NCBI GenBank assembly: GCA_965248335.1
Contig: CBDFIY010000003.1
Coordinates: 2,356,001-2,420,000, forward strand
Direction of reading: 5' to 3'
Origin: CAKMZU01 sp965248335
Lineage (GTDB): Bacteria; Pseudomonadota; Gammaproteobacteria; Pseudomonadales; DT-91
Length of the DNA: 64,000 bases
In this document: in pieces, positions 49,401-58,478 of the stretch
Numbering within the stretch: position 1 is the stretch's first letter
How the letters are laid out: every line of letters starts with the position of its first letter
Notes under the pieces: generated by a model
What the model was told of the DNA's origin: nothing
The model's input: only the letters and a program-made list of their open reading frames with translations
Database searches by the model: none
Position numbers and translations under genes: made by a program

Positions 49401-52400
49401 CATCCGAAGCACTAGCAATAAGCTGCGCGGTGGTGATTGTAATCGCGGTATCTTCGTGAGTGTTGCCGAGGTCGACGAGGCTGGTGGTTGGCGCATCGTT
49501 GATCGCAACCACATCGATAACCGCAGAGCCTTCAACATTTTCGGTGCCGTCATTAATAAAGTAAGTCAAAGCAACATCATTGCCGTTAAAGTTCTCGGCG
49601 GGTACGAATTGCCAGGTGCCATCGCCGTTATCGGTTAGACTGCCTTGTGCATTATCCGTGAGTGCTAACGTGTGTACGGTTAGCGTATCACCTTCCACAT
49701 CCACAGCTTGTGCAATCAGATGTGCAGTGGTGAGAGTGATCGCGGTGTCTTCGTGGGTGTTGCCGAGGTCGACGAGACTGGTGGCTGGCGCATCGTTGAT
49801 CGCAACCACATCGATAACCGCAGAACCGGCAACATTTTCGGTGCCGTCATTGATGAAGTAGGTCAAGGCAACATCATTGCCGTTAAAGTTCTCGGCCGGT
49901 GTGAACTGCCAGGTGCCATCGCCGTTATCAGCTAAGCTGCCTTGAGCATTATCCGCGAGTGCTAACGTGTGTACGGTTAAGGTATCGCCTTCCACATCCG
50001 AAGCACTAGCAATAAGCTGCGCGGTGGTGATTGTAATCGCGGTATCTTCGTGAGTGTTGCCGAGATCGACGAGGCTGGTGGTTGGCGCATCGTTGATCGC
50101 AACCACATCGATAACCGCAGAGCCTTCAACATTTTCGGTGCCGTCATTAATAAAGTAAGTCAAAGCAACATCATTGCCGTTAAAGTTCTCGGCGGGTACG
50201 AATTGCCAGGTGCCATCGCCGTTATCGGTTAGACTGCCTTGTGCATTATCCGTGAGTGCTAACGTGTGTACGGTTAGCGTATCACCTTCCACATCCACAG
50301 CTTGTGCAATCAGATGTGCAGTGGTGAGAGTGATCGCGGTGTCTTCGTTTATATTGCCGAGGTCGACGAGGCTGGTGGTTGGCGCATCGTTGATCGCAAC
50401 CACATCGATAACCGCAGAGCCTTCAACATTTTCGGTGCCGTCATTAATAAAGTAAGTCAAAGCAACATCATTGCCGTTAAAGTTCTCGGCGGGTACGAAT
50501 TGCCAGGTGCCATCGCCGTTATCGGTTAGACTGCCTTGTGCATTATCCGTGAGTGTTAACGTGTGTACGGTTAGCGTATCACCTTCCACATCCACAGCTT
50601 GTGCAATCAGATGTGCAGTGGTGAGAGTGATCGCGGTGTCTTCGTTTATATTGCCGAGGTCGACGAGGCTGGTGGTTGGCGCATCGTTGATCGCAACCAC
50701 ATCGATAACCGCAGAGCCTTCGACATTTTCGGTGCCGTCATTAATAAAGTAAGTCAAAGCAACATCATTGCCGTTAAAGTTCTCGGCGGGTGTAAACTGC
50801 CAGGTGCCATCGTTGTTATCGGTTAGGCTGCCCTGTGCATTATCAACCAGTGCCAAGGTGTGTATGGTTAGCGTATCGCCTTCTGCATCCGTAGCCTGTG
50901 CAATCAATTGCGCGGTGGTGATAGTGGTCGCGGCATCTTCATGGGTGTTGCCGAGGTCAACCAAACTGGTGACTGGTGCATCGTTATCGCTATTAAAAAT
51001 AATATTCGTGGCAAGTAACGGTGTTGATAGATCCCCGTCCGTCACAGCAACGGTAACGCTGGGTGCCGTTTCACCGCCATCATGCGTAAAGCTGATCGCG
51101 CCATCATTCAATTGCTGCTGGGTAAAGCTGATTGTCGCATCACCATTATCGCTGCCGCCAGCAATACTGCCCTGCTGAATGCTGCTCAGCGTGAACAGCA
51201 AACTGCCATCATCCGTATCAATATCGGTTGCACTGAGATGCGCGGATGTCAGGGTGACAGTTTCGCCTTCACTAATTGTTAATGTGTTATTACCGAGTAC
51301 AGGTATGTCATTGATGGCGGTAATATCGATAACCGCAGAGCCTTCAACATTTTCGGTGCCGTCATTAATAAAGTAAGTCAAAGCAACATCATTGCCGTTA
51401 AAGTTCTCGACGGGTGTGAACTGCCAGGTGCCATCGCCGTTATCAGCTAAGCTGCCTTGAGCATTATCCGCGAGTGCTAACGTGTGTACGGTTAAGGTAT
51501 CGCCTTCCACATCCGAAGCACTAGCAATAAGCTGCGCGGTGGTGATTGTAATCGCGGTATCTTCGTGAGTGTTGCCGAGGTCGACGAGGCTGGTGGTTGG
51601 CGCATCGTTGATCGCAACCACATCGATAACCGCAGAGCCTTCAACATTTTCGGTGCCGTCATTAATAAAGTAAGTCAAAGCAACATCATTGCCGTTAAAG
51701 TTCTCGGCGGGTACGAATTGCCAGGTGCCATCGCCGTTATCGGTTAGACTGCCTTGTGCATTATCCGTGAGTGCTAACGTGTGTACGGTTAGCGTATCAC
51801 CTTCCACATCCACAGCTTGTGCAATCAGATGTGCAGTGGTGAGAGTGATCGCGGTGTCTTCGTGGGTGTTGCCGAGGTCGACGAGACTGGTGGCTGGCGC
51901 ATCGTTGATCGCAACCACATCGATAACCGCAGAACCGGCAACATTTTCGGTGCCGTCATTGATGAAGTAGGTCAAGGCAACATCATTGCCGTTAAAGTTC
52001 TCGGCCGGTGTGAACTGCCAGGTGCCATCGCCGTTATCGGTTAGACTGCCTTGTGCATTATTCGTGAGTGCTAACGTGTGTACGGTTAAGGTATCGCCTT
52101 CCGCATCCGAAGCACTAGCAATAAGCTGCGCCGTGGTGAGGGTGATCGCGGTGTCTTCGCTGGTGTTGTCGAGATCGACGAGACTGGTGGTTGGGGCATC
52201 ATTCATTGCAAGAACATCAATAACCGCAGAACCTTCAACATTTTCGGTGCCGTCATTGATGAAGTAGGTGAAGGCAACATCATTGCCGTTAAAGTTTTCG
52301 GCGGGTGTGAACTGCCAGCTGCCATCGCCGTTATCAGCTAGGCTGCCTTGAGCATTATCCGTGAGCGCCAAGCTGTGTACGCTTAAGGTATCGCCTTCTG

Positions 52401-55400
52401 CATCCGTGGCACTAGCAATAAGATGTGCGGTGGTGATAGTGATCTCGGTGTCTTCACTGGTGTTGCCGAGATCGACGAGACTGGTGGTTGGCGCATCGTT
52501 ATCGCTGTTAAAAATAATATTCGTGGCAAGTAGCGGTGTTGATAGCTCGCCGTCCGTCACCGCAACGGTAAAGCTGGGTGCCGTTTCACCGCCATCATGC
52601 GTAAAGCTGATCGCACCATCATTCAATTGCTGCCGGGTAAAGCTGACTGTTGCATCACCATTATCGCTGCCGCCAGTAATGCTGCCCTGCTGAATGCTAC
52701 TCAGCGTGAACAGCAAACTGCCATCATCCGTATCAATATCGGTTGCACTTAGATGCGAGGATGTCAGGGTAACGGTTTCGCCTTCACTGATCGTTAATGT
52801 GTTATTACCTAGCACAGGTATGTCGTTGATGGCGGTAATATCGATCACCGCAGAGCCGGTGATATTCTCCGTGCCGTCATTGATGAAGTAGGTGAAGGCA
52901 ACATCATTGCCGTTAAAGTTTTCGGCGGGTGTGAATTGCCAGCTGCCATCGCCGTTATCAGCTAGGCTGCCTTGAGCATTATCCGTGAGCGCCAAGCTGT
53001 GTACGCTTAAGGTATCGCCTTCCGCATCGGATGCTTGTGCAATCAGATGTGCGGTAGTGATAGTGATCGCGGTGTCTTCACTGGTGCTGCCGAGATCAAC
53101 AAGATTCGTCGTTGGCGCATCGTTGGTCGCGACAACATCGATAACCGCAGAACCTTCAACATTTTCGGTGCCGTCATTGATGAAGTAAGTCAAAGCAACA
53201 TCATTGCCGTTAAAGTTTTCAGCGGGTGTGAATTGCCATGTGCCATCGCCGTTATCGGTTAGGCTGCCTTGTGCATTATCCGTGAGCGACAACGTATGTA
53301 CACTTAAAGTATCGCCTTCCGCATCCATTGCTTGTGCAATCAGTTGTGTGGTGGTGATAGTCGTCGCAGTGTCTTCGTGGGTATTGCCAAGATCAACCAA
53401 ACTGGTGGTTGGCGCATCGTTGATCGCAACCACATCGATAACCGCAGAACCTTCAACATTTTCGGTGCCGTCGTTGATGAAGTAAGTCAAAGCAACATCA
53501 TTGCCGTTAAAGTTTTCGGCGGGTGTGAACTGCCATGTGCCATCGCCGTTATCGGTTAGGCTGCCTTGTGCATTATCCGCGAGTGCTAACGTGTGTACGG
53601 TTAAGGTATCGCCTTCCGCATCCGAAGCACTAGCAACAAGCTGCGCAGTGGTGATAGTCGTCGCGGTATCTTCGCTGGTGTTGCCGAGATCAACAAGATT
53701 CGTCGTTGGCGCATCGTTGGTCGCGACAACATCGATAACCGCAGAGCCTTCAATATTTTCGGTGCCGTCATTAATGAAGTAGGTGAAGGCAACATCATTG
53801 CCGTTAAAGTTTTCGGCGGGTGTGAATTGCCAGCTGCCATCGCCGTTATCAGCTAGGCTGCCTTGAGCATTATCCGTGAGCGCCAAGCTGTGTACGCTTA
53901 AGGTATCGCCTTCCGCATCGGATGCTTGTGCAATCAGATGTGCGGTAGTGATAGTGATCGCGGTGTCTTCACTGGTGCTGCCGAGATCAACAAGATTCGT
54001 CGTTGGCGCATCGTTGGTCGCGACAACATCGATAACCGCAGAACCTTCAACATTTTCGGTGCCGTCATTGATGAAGTAAGTCAAAGCAACATCATTGCCG
54101 TTAAAGTTTTCAGCGGGTGTGAATTGCCATGTGCCATCGCCGTTATCGGTTAGGCTGCCTTGTGCATTATCCGTGAGCGACAACGTATGTACACTTAAAG
54201 TATCGCCTTCCGCATCCATTGCTTGTGCAATCAGTTGTGTGGTGGTGATAGTCGTCGCAGTGTCTTCGTGGGTATTGCCAAGATCAACCAAACTGGTGGT
54301 TGGCGCATCGTTGATCGCAACCACATCGATAACCGCAGAACCTTCAACATTTTCGGTGCCGTCGTTGATGAAGTAAGTCAAAGCAACATCATTGCCGTTA
54401 AAGTTTTCGGCGGGTGTGAACTGCCAGCTGCCATCGCCGTTATCAGCTAAGCTGCCTTGTCCATTATCCGTGAGTGCTAACGTGTGCACGGTTAAGGTGT
54501 CATCTTCTGCATCTGTCGCCTGTGCGATCAGTTGCTCGGTAGTGAGGGTAATTACGGTATCTTCGTTAGTACTGCCGAGATCAACAAGGCTGGTGGTTGG
54601 TGCATCGTTATCACTATTAAAATGAATAGTTGCGGCAACTGGATCAGTGGATACATTGCCATCACTGACCGAAATATCATAAGCAGGAGGAATTTCGCTG
54701 CCATCATGAATGTAAGTCACTTCACCATCTACCAGCTGTTGCTGTGTAAAGCTCAGCGAGCCTTGCGGCAGGTTACTCATGGTAAATGTCAGATCAGCAT
54801 CGTCATTATCCACATCCGTTGCATGAAGATTTGCAGGCGTCAAGGTAACGCTTTCGCCTTCATTGATGGTTAAATTGTTATTCACCAACACAGGCATATC
54901 ATTAACTGCAGTCACATCAAACGTCAGCGTTTGCTCGGCGCTATCCGCTGCACCGTCATTGGCTGTAAAGCTAAAACGCGCGTAACCCTCACCATGAGCA
55001 TCTAAATCTGGCGAGAAAGTTAACTGCATAATATTAGCCGCATCGACTATCTGACCTTCAGAAACCAAGGCTTCATTGAGCGTCAATGTGCCGACCTCAG
55101 GAAGCGATATGATCTGGATTGAGGCTAGTGCATCCCCTTCAACATCCTCATACCCAAAGTCACTCATTGTAAATTGATAACGGGCATCCTCATTAATGAT
55201 GAAGGTGCTATCACTGACAGTCGGTGCAGAATTCACGACAGAGAACGCCAATGCCATGTTTTGACCAGCACTTGAGGTAACGCCATCACTCACACTGAAT
55301 GTGAAATTAGACGAGCCCGTGCTTGCAGCGCCGCTATCAGGCGTGAAAACCAACTGCGGCAAGTCTTCGGCTGCAATCACCTGATTCGGTGCAACCACTT

Positions 55401-58377
55401 CACCATCAAGGGTTAATTGCCCTTCGTCCGGTAATGCGGTGATGGTGACCGATTCAAGCTGGCTATTTAATCCAACAAACGCAAAATCGTCGGATGCAAA
55501 GGTATGGCTGTCGCCACCTTCGATTTCCACTTCGCTATCTTTGCTTAACAGCGTGCTTTCAAAATTTCGGTCGTAATCAATGATAATGTCATCAGTGGTC
55601 ACGACGGTAGCGCCGGCTTCATTCGTCACCGCGATTTCGGTTTCAATAAAGAATTCGTCGCTGTAATCGGCAGGTGGTGTGACGGTGAGCGATTCACCCC
55701 AATCCGATACATCTACCGGACTGCCATCCGTCACGAGGGTGTTTTCACCATCACTGATCACAGAACCTGCCGGAATATTGGATAAGGTCGTTGTCACCGT
55801 ATCGGTCTCGGCGGTTTCGCCGATATTGATGACCAATGCAATCGGTTCACCGGCTTCAGCCAATACCAGTGCTGGCATCTCGGCATTGTTTTCTTCGTTA
55901 GCTTTAACCGATAAATCATGCACCAATGGCGTGGTGTTAGCGGTATCACCTGTACTCACATCTTTAATGGTCACGGCCACTTCACCGGTAGAGACCGCAG
56001 TAAAGTCGATACTCACGGGTTTCGTTGTGTCACTATCGATGTCAATCATTTCAGTCGCAATCACGCGTCCACTATCAACATCAATAATATCGACTTGCAA
56101 GAGTGCAGGCTCTACCCCTTCGCGTGACACATCCAGCTCGGCGGTGTAGTTGACGGCCGGTAAGGTAGCGATGATCTGTGTCGCCTCGCCATTCTCGCCT
56201 TCAAAACGCATTACTTCGGCATCGGTATCAATAGTGACGCTTTCGGATAAGCCCCAATCGTCACTGCTCGACATATCACCACCGGCGCTGATATCGGCAC
56301 CTAAGGTGAGGTCTTTAAAGACATCGTTTTCGAGTTCGACATTAACCGGCAGCGGCGGAACTTCAAGCGTTATAGCGTAGGGTTGGCTTTGTGATTGACC
56401 GTCTGAGACTGAAAATTGAAAACTTATTTCATCGTCATTCAATGCCTCACGGGTCACTTTGTAGGATAATTGTGATATATCCGCAGCCGGAATAAGTTGA
56501 CCAACGTCTACGGCCTTACTTGAAAATTCAAGCACGCCTGTTACTGGCAAGGCTTCAATTTTCAGCGTTGTAAAGTTATCGCCCTCAGCATCCAAAAAGA
56601 CGAAATCATCCAAAGAAAACGTATACTCTCCATTACTCGTTACGGAGACCTGCTTGCTTTCTGAAGTAGGCGCTTGGTTGGTTGACTGAACGTTCAGGGT
56701 GAATAAATACGTGTCGCTGCTTTCTGATCCATCGCTCACGGCGAATGAAAAATTTTGTGCTTGCGTGTCTGTGCTTGTCGCACTCGGTCTAAAGGTTAAC
56801 TGATCGATCTGCGTTTGATTGATGGCTTGGTCAACTAAGACAGCTTGCTCTTGAAAACGCAATTCACCGCCTGCCGGCAAACTTTTAATAACAATCGACT
56901 GCAGTGAATCTTTTATATCACTATCAATAAAAGCAAAATCATTACCGCTAAAGGTATAGGTACTGCCTGCATCAAGAGCAACTTGCTTATCTAGACTCGA
57001 AGGCGCTGCATTCGATTGCTCTACCGACTCTTTTATGTGAGAGAGCGCATCTTTTGAAAACGATGCGTATTCTTCACCCAAGTAATCTTGGGCCTCGGAT
57101 AGAAGCGAAACGGCCTTCGGATCCATGACAAGCTCATTGCCAGTAAGTGTCATTGCCTCAACTAACTGGGCAACAACATCTGATGTACTCAGTGCATTTT
57201 TATGTTCGAGCGCCGAAATAAACGCAAGAATTTCTCCCCCTTTGTTTCCAAGTGTCAGTTGATTGTTGGTATCGATAATAGGCTGGATAACGTAAGTGGT
57301 AATATCAACGCTTTCACCGAGAAGGCTTTCAGCAACTTTGGTGTTAATTATATTTATCTGACTAGAATTAAAATCGTCACCAAGTAATGCTTTTTGTTGC
57401 TCAATTAAATTGGCGGCAATAGTCGTTAGAGGGTTTATATTGATGACGGCACTGAGCTGATCTGTTGCCAAAACGGAGATGGCTTTAATGTCGCCATCCA
57501 GATCTTTAGGTAGCTTTGTTGATTCGTCAATATAATCAGGCGCATCAGAGCTATCGATGATACTTACGGTAAATTCATCAGGTCGCGTTGTTAAGGCGAG
57601 CGTGTAAGACCCGCTTGCATCCACTGCCGATACCTGTAAAACATTACCGAGGTTATCAACGAGTTGCGCACTCAATCCATGCGTACTCACCAAAGGGCCT
57701 AAGGTCACCTCGCCGGTAATGGCGATGACGTCTTCTGTGGTGACCTGCTCGGCGGGTTTACTCTCTTTAGCGTTTGGGTTTGAAGTTTCATTGTGCTCTT
57801 TGATATAGCGCCGTGTGGCAAGCCCCATCAGCCCCATACCTGTCACGCCAATAATGGCAATACTACCGAGACCTAATCCCAGCCAGCTAGAAGCATCGTC
57901 TGTTTTATCGGTTGCAGCCTCAGCAGGTGATGACTCAGATTCATCGATGCTATCGATTTCGTAATAGCTTTCAATGCCATAATCCTTGACCGTTACCGCT
58001 AAAGATTCCTTATCACCGAAGAGATAAACAGCAGACGAACCATCATCCAGTGTTTGAAAGGGCTCTGTTGTAGCATCAATAGTAAAAATCGATTTATTAG
58101 GGTGTAGAAGCGTAAGCTCGGCATTTTCTGACGAATCCGCCGAAAAAAAGTTGCTTAACCTGAACTCTTTTCCGCCGAGACCTTTCCCTTCTGAAAGGAC
58201 AAGGTCAACGCCTACCTTCCTGATAAGTATATTAGGAACTGGGGCATTAGGATCCACAGAGTTGAGTAACGAGAAAGACCCCCCATCACCTTTAATGTAA
58301 TTTTTATTATTGACTATTTTATTATTTTTTAATAAAACAAAATCGAACACCCAAGAATCCGAATCCATTTTTTTCAT
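46363..58377 (-). CDS. Giant Bap/BapA-type surface protein B, N-terminal part (4004 residues)
   Basis: With the two following fragments this is probably one gene of about 7,700 codons (35260-58377). The ATG at 58377 starts a prefix-like domain (1-110; FDFVLLKNNKIVNNKNYI), followed by an acidic stretch and a Gly-rich hydrophobic segment GLGLGSIAIIGVTGMGLMGL (about 165-185) with ATRRYIKE after it. Next come a regulatory-like region with INPLTTIAANL, several cadherin-like domains (from about 460; YTFSGNDFAF, YTFSLDDFVF) and, from about residue 1245, the 99-residue repeat array. The N-terminal layout is the same as in the neighbouring giant gene. The frame ends artificially at a 2-base deletion near 46407. 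Role inferred: surface adhesion or biofilm. It starts 101 bp after the NUDIX gene, on the same strand. Confidence 0.87.
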   Translation of the reverse strand: MKKMDSDSWVFDFVLLKNNKIVNNKNYIKGDGGSFSLLNSVDPNAPVPNILIRKVGVDLVLSEGKGLGGKEFRLSNFFSADSSENAELTLLHPNKSIFTIDATTEPFQTLDDGSSAVYLFGDKESLAVTVKDYGIESYYEIDSIDESESSPAEAATDKTDDASSWLGLGLGSIAIIGVTGMGLMGLATRRYIKEHNETSNPNAKESKPAEQVTTEDVIAITGEVTLGPLVSTHGLSAQLVDNLGNVLQVSAVDASGSYTLALTTRPDEFTVSIIDSSDAPDYIDESTKLPKDLDGDIKAISVLATDQLSAVININPLTTIAANLIEQQKALLGDDFNSSQINIINTKVAESLLGESVDITTYVIQPIIDTNNQLTLGNKGGEILAFISALEHKNALSTSDVVAQLVEAMTLTGNELVMDPKAVSLLSEAQDYLGEEYASFSKDALSHIKESVEQSNAAPSSLDKQVALDAGSTYTFSGNDFAFIDSDIKDSLQSIVIKSLPAGGELRFQEQAVLVDQAINQTQIDQLTFRPSATSTDTQAQNFSFAVSDGSESSDTYLFTLNVQSTNQAPTSESKQVSVTSNGEYTFSLDDFVFLDAEGDNFTTLKIEALPVTGVLEFSSKAVDVGQLIPAADISQLSYKVTREALNDDEISFQFSVSDGQSQSQPYAITLEVPPLPVNVELENDVFKDLTLGADISAGGDMSSSDDWGLSESVTIDTDAEVMRFEGENGEATQIIATLPAVNYTAELDVSREGVEPALLQVDIIDVDSGRVIATEMIDIDSDTTKPVSIDFTAVSTGEVAVTIKDVSTGDTANTTPLVHDLSVKANEENNAEMPALVLAEAGEPIALVINIGETAETDTVTTTLSNIPAGSVISDGENTLVTDGSPVDVSDWGESLTVTPPADYSDEFFIETEIAVTNEAGATVVTTDDIIIDYDRNFESTLLSKDSEVEIEGGDSHTFASDDFAFVGLNSQLESVTITALPDEGQLTLDGEVVAPNQVIAAEDLPQLVFTPDSGAASTGSSNFTFSVSDGVTSSAGQNMALAFSVVNSAPTVSDSTFIINEDARYQFTMSDFGYEDVEGDALASIQIISLPEVGTLTLNEALVSEGQIVDAANIMQLTFSPDLDAHGEGYARFSFTANDGAADSAEQTLTFDVTAVNDMPVLVNNNLTINEGESVTLTPANLHATDVDNDDADLTFTMSNLPQGSLSFTQQQLVDGEVTYIHDGSEIPPAYDISVSDGNVSTDPVAATIHFNSDNDAPTTSLVDLGSTNEDTVITLTTEQLIAQATDAEDDTLTVHTLALTDNGQGSLADNGDGSWQFTPAENFNGNDVALTYFINDGTENVEGSAVIDVVAINDAPTTSLVDLGNTHEDTATTITTTQLIAQAMDAEGDTLSVHTLSLTDNAQGSLTDNGDGTWQFTPAENFNGNDVALTYFINDGTENVEGSAVIDVVATNDAPTTNLVDLGSTSEDTAITITTAHLIAQASDAEGDTLSVHSLALTDNAQGSLADNGDGSWQFTPAENFNGNDVAFTYFINDGTENIEGSAVIDVVATNDAPTTNLVDLGNTSEDTATTITTAQLVASASDAEGDTLTVHTLALADNAQGSLTDNGDGTWQFTPAENFNGNDVALTYFINDGTENVEGSAVIDVVAINDAPTTSLVDLGNTHEDTATTITTTQLIAQAMDAEGDTLSVHTLSLTDNAQGSLTDNGDGTWQFTPAENFNGNDVALTYFINDGTENVEGSAVIDVVATNDAPTTNLVDLGSTSEDTAITITTAHLIAQASDAEGDTLSVHSLALTDNAQGSLADNGDGSWQFTPAENFNGNDVAFTYFINDGTENITGSAVIDITAINDIPVLGNNTLTISEGETVTLTSSHLSATDIDTDDGSLLFTLSSIQQGSITGGSDNGDATVSFTRQQLNDGAISFTHDGGETAPSFTVAVTDGELSTPLLATNIIFNSDNDAPTTSLVDLGNTSEDTEITITTAHLIASATDAEGDTLSVHSLALTDNAQGSLADNGDGSWQFTPAENFNGNDVAFTYFINDGTENVEGSAVIDVLAMNDAPTTSLVDLDNTSEDTAITLTTAQLIASASDAEGDTLTVHTLALTNNAQGSLTDNGDGTWQFTPAENFNGNDVALTYFINDGTENVAGSAVIDVVAINDAPATSLVDLGNTHEDTAITLTTAHLIAQAVDVEGDTLTVHTLALTDNAQGSLTDNGDGTWQFVPAENFNGNDVALTYFINDGTENVEGSAVIDVVAINDAPTTSLVDLGNTHEDTAITITTAQLIASASDVEGDTLTVHTLALADNAQGSLADNGDGTWQFTPVENFNGNDVALTYFINDGTENVEGSAVIDITAINDIPVLGNNTLTISEGETVTLTSAHLSATDIDTDDGSLLFTLSSIQQGSIAGGSDNGDATISFTQQQLNDGAISFTHDGGETAPSVTVAVTDGDLSTPLLATNIIFNSDNDAPVTSLVDLGNTHEDAATTITTAQLIAQATDAEGDTLTIHTLALVDNAQGSLTDNNDGTWQFTPAENFNGNDVALTYFINDGTENVEGSAVIDVVAINDAPTTSLVDLGNINEDTAITLTTAHLIAQAVDVEGDTLTVHTLTLTDNAQGSLTDNGDGTWQFVPAENFNGNDVALTYFINDGTENVEGSAVIDVVAINDAPTTSLVDLGNINEDTAITLTTAHLIAQAVDVEGDTLTVHTLALTDNAQGSLTDNGDGTWQFVPAENFNGNDVALTYFINDGTENVEGSAVIDVVAINDAPTTSLVDLGNTHEDTAITITTAQLIASASDVEGDTLTVHTLALADNAQGSLADNGDGTWQFTPAENFNGNDVALTYFINDGTENVAGSAVIDVVAINDAPATSLVDLGNTHEDTAITLTTAHLIAQAVDVEGDTLTVHTLALTDNAQGSLTDNGDGTWQFVPAENFNGNDVALTYFINDGTENVEGSAVIDVVAINDAPTTSLVDLGNTHEDTAITITTAQLIASASDVEGDTLTVHTLALADNAQGSLADNGDGTWQFTPVENFNGNDVALTYFINDGTENVEGSAVIDITAINDIPVLGNNTLTISEGETVTLTSAHLSATDIDTDDGSLLFTLSSIQQGSIAGGSDNGDATISFTQQQLNDGAISFTHDGGETAPSVTVAVTDGDLSTPLLATNIIFNSDNDAPVTSLVDLGNTHEDAATTITTAQLIAQATDAEGDTLTIHTLALVDNAQGSLTDNNDGTWQFTPAENFNGNDVALTYFINDGTENVEGSAVIDVVAINDAPTTSLVDLGNINEDTAITLTTAHLIAQAVDVEGDTLTVHTLTLTDNAQGSLTDNGDGTWQFVPAENFNGNDVALTYFINDGTENVEGSAVIDVVAINDAPTTSLVDLGNINEDTAITLTTAHLIAQAVDVEGDTLTVHTLALTDNAQGSLTDNGDGTWQFVPAENFNGNDVALTYFINDGTENVEGSAVIDVVAINDAPTTSLVDLGNTHEDTAITITTAQLIASASDVEGDTLTVHTLALADNAQGSLADNGDGTWQFTPVENFNGNDVALTYFINDGTENVAGSAVIDITAINDIPVLGNNTLTISEGETVTLTSAHLSATDIDTDDGSLLFTLSSIQQGSIAGGSDNGDATISFTQQQLNDGAISFTHDGGETAPSVTVAVTDGDLSTPLLATNIIFNSDNDAPVTSLVDLGNTHEDAATTITTAQLIAQATDAEGDTLTIHTLALVDNAQGSLTDNNDGTWQFTPVENFNGNDVALTYFINDGTENVEGSAVIDVVAINDAPTTTLVDLGNTHEDTAITITTAQLIASASDVEGDTLTVHTLALADNAQGSLADNGDGTWQFVPAENFNGNDVALTYFINDGTENVEGSAVIDVVAINDAPTTSLVDLGNINEDTAITLTTAHLIAQAVDVEGDTLTVHTLTLTDNAQGSLTDNGDGTWQFVPAENFNGNDVALTYFINDGTENVEGSAVIDVVAINDAPTTSLVDLGNINEDTAITHHCTSDCTSCGCGR

Positions 58378-58478
58378 AGTAGAGTACCCAACGAGATAAA
58401 TTTATCGTTTAAATACTCTTAAATATAGCAATAATTTTTTATTTTATTTTTTACAATTATTTTTATGAATAAAATAAA

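Larger units (their letters stand above)
41330..54640 (-). repeat. 297-bp tandem repeat array with interspersed 327-bp units
   Basis: About 38 copies of a 297-bp unit (99 residues, core TSLVDLGNTHEDTAITITTA ... AENFNGNDVALTYFINDGTE) are interrupted by 327-bp CSPG/NG2-type units (109 residues, ISEGETVTLTSAHLSATDID). Many copies are near-identical at DNA level. Spacings between equivalent points in successive CSPG units fit n x 297 + 327: 1812 (n=5), 1515 (n=4), 2109 (n=6). One interval is 2739, exactly 36 more than the n=8 value, and it contains the indel cluster. A block of 2109 bp (48659 to 50767) recurs directly after itself. Confidence 0.9.

Noticed and set aside
41330..54640. Diversity-generating or invertible-shuffling system for the repeats
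   Set aside because: No reverse transcriptase, recombinase or inverted recombination sites were found near the array; unequal crossing-over is enough.
39106..54873. Dozens of plus-strand ORFs of 60-156 codons inside the giant genes
   Set aside because: They recur with the 297-bp period, have no ribosome sites and lie opposite a long coding frame. They are shadows of the repeat.
21902..58377. RTX toxin
   Set aside because: No GGxGxDxUx nonapeptides, no acyltransferase and no RTX-type toxin domain were seen. Calcium loops are FG-GAP or EF-hand-like.
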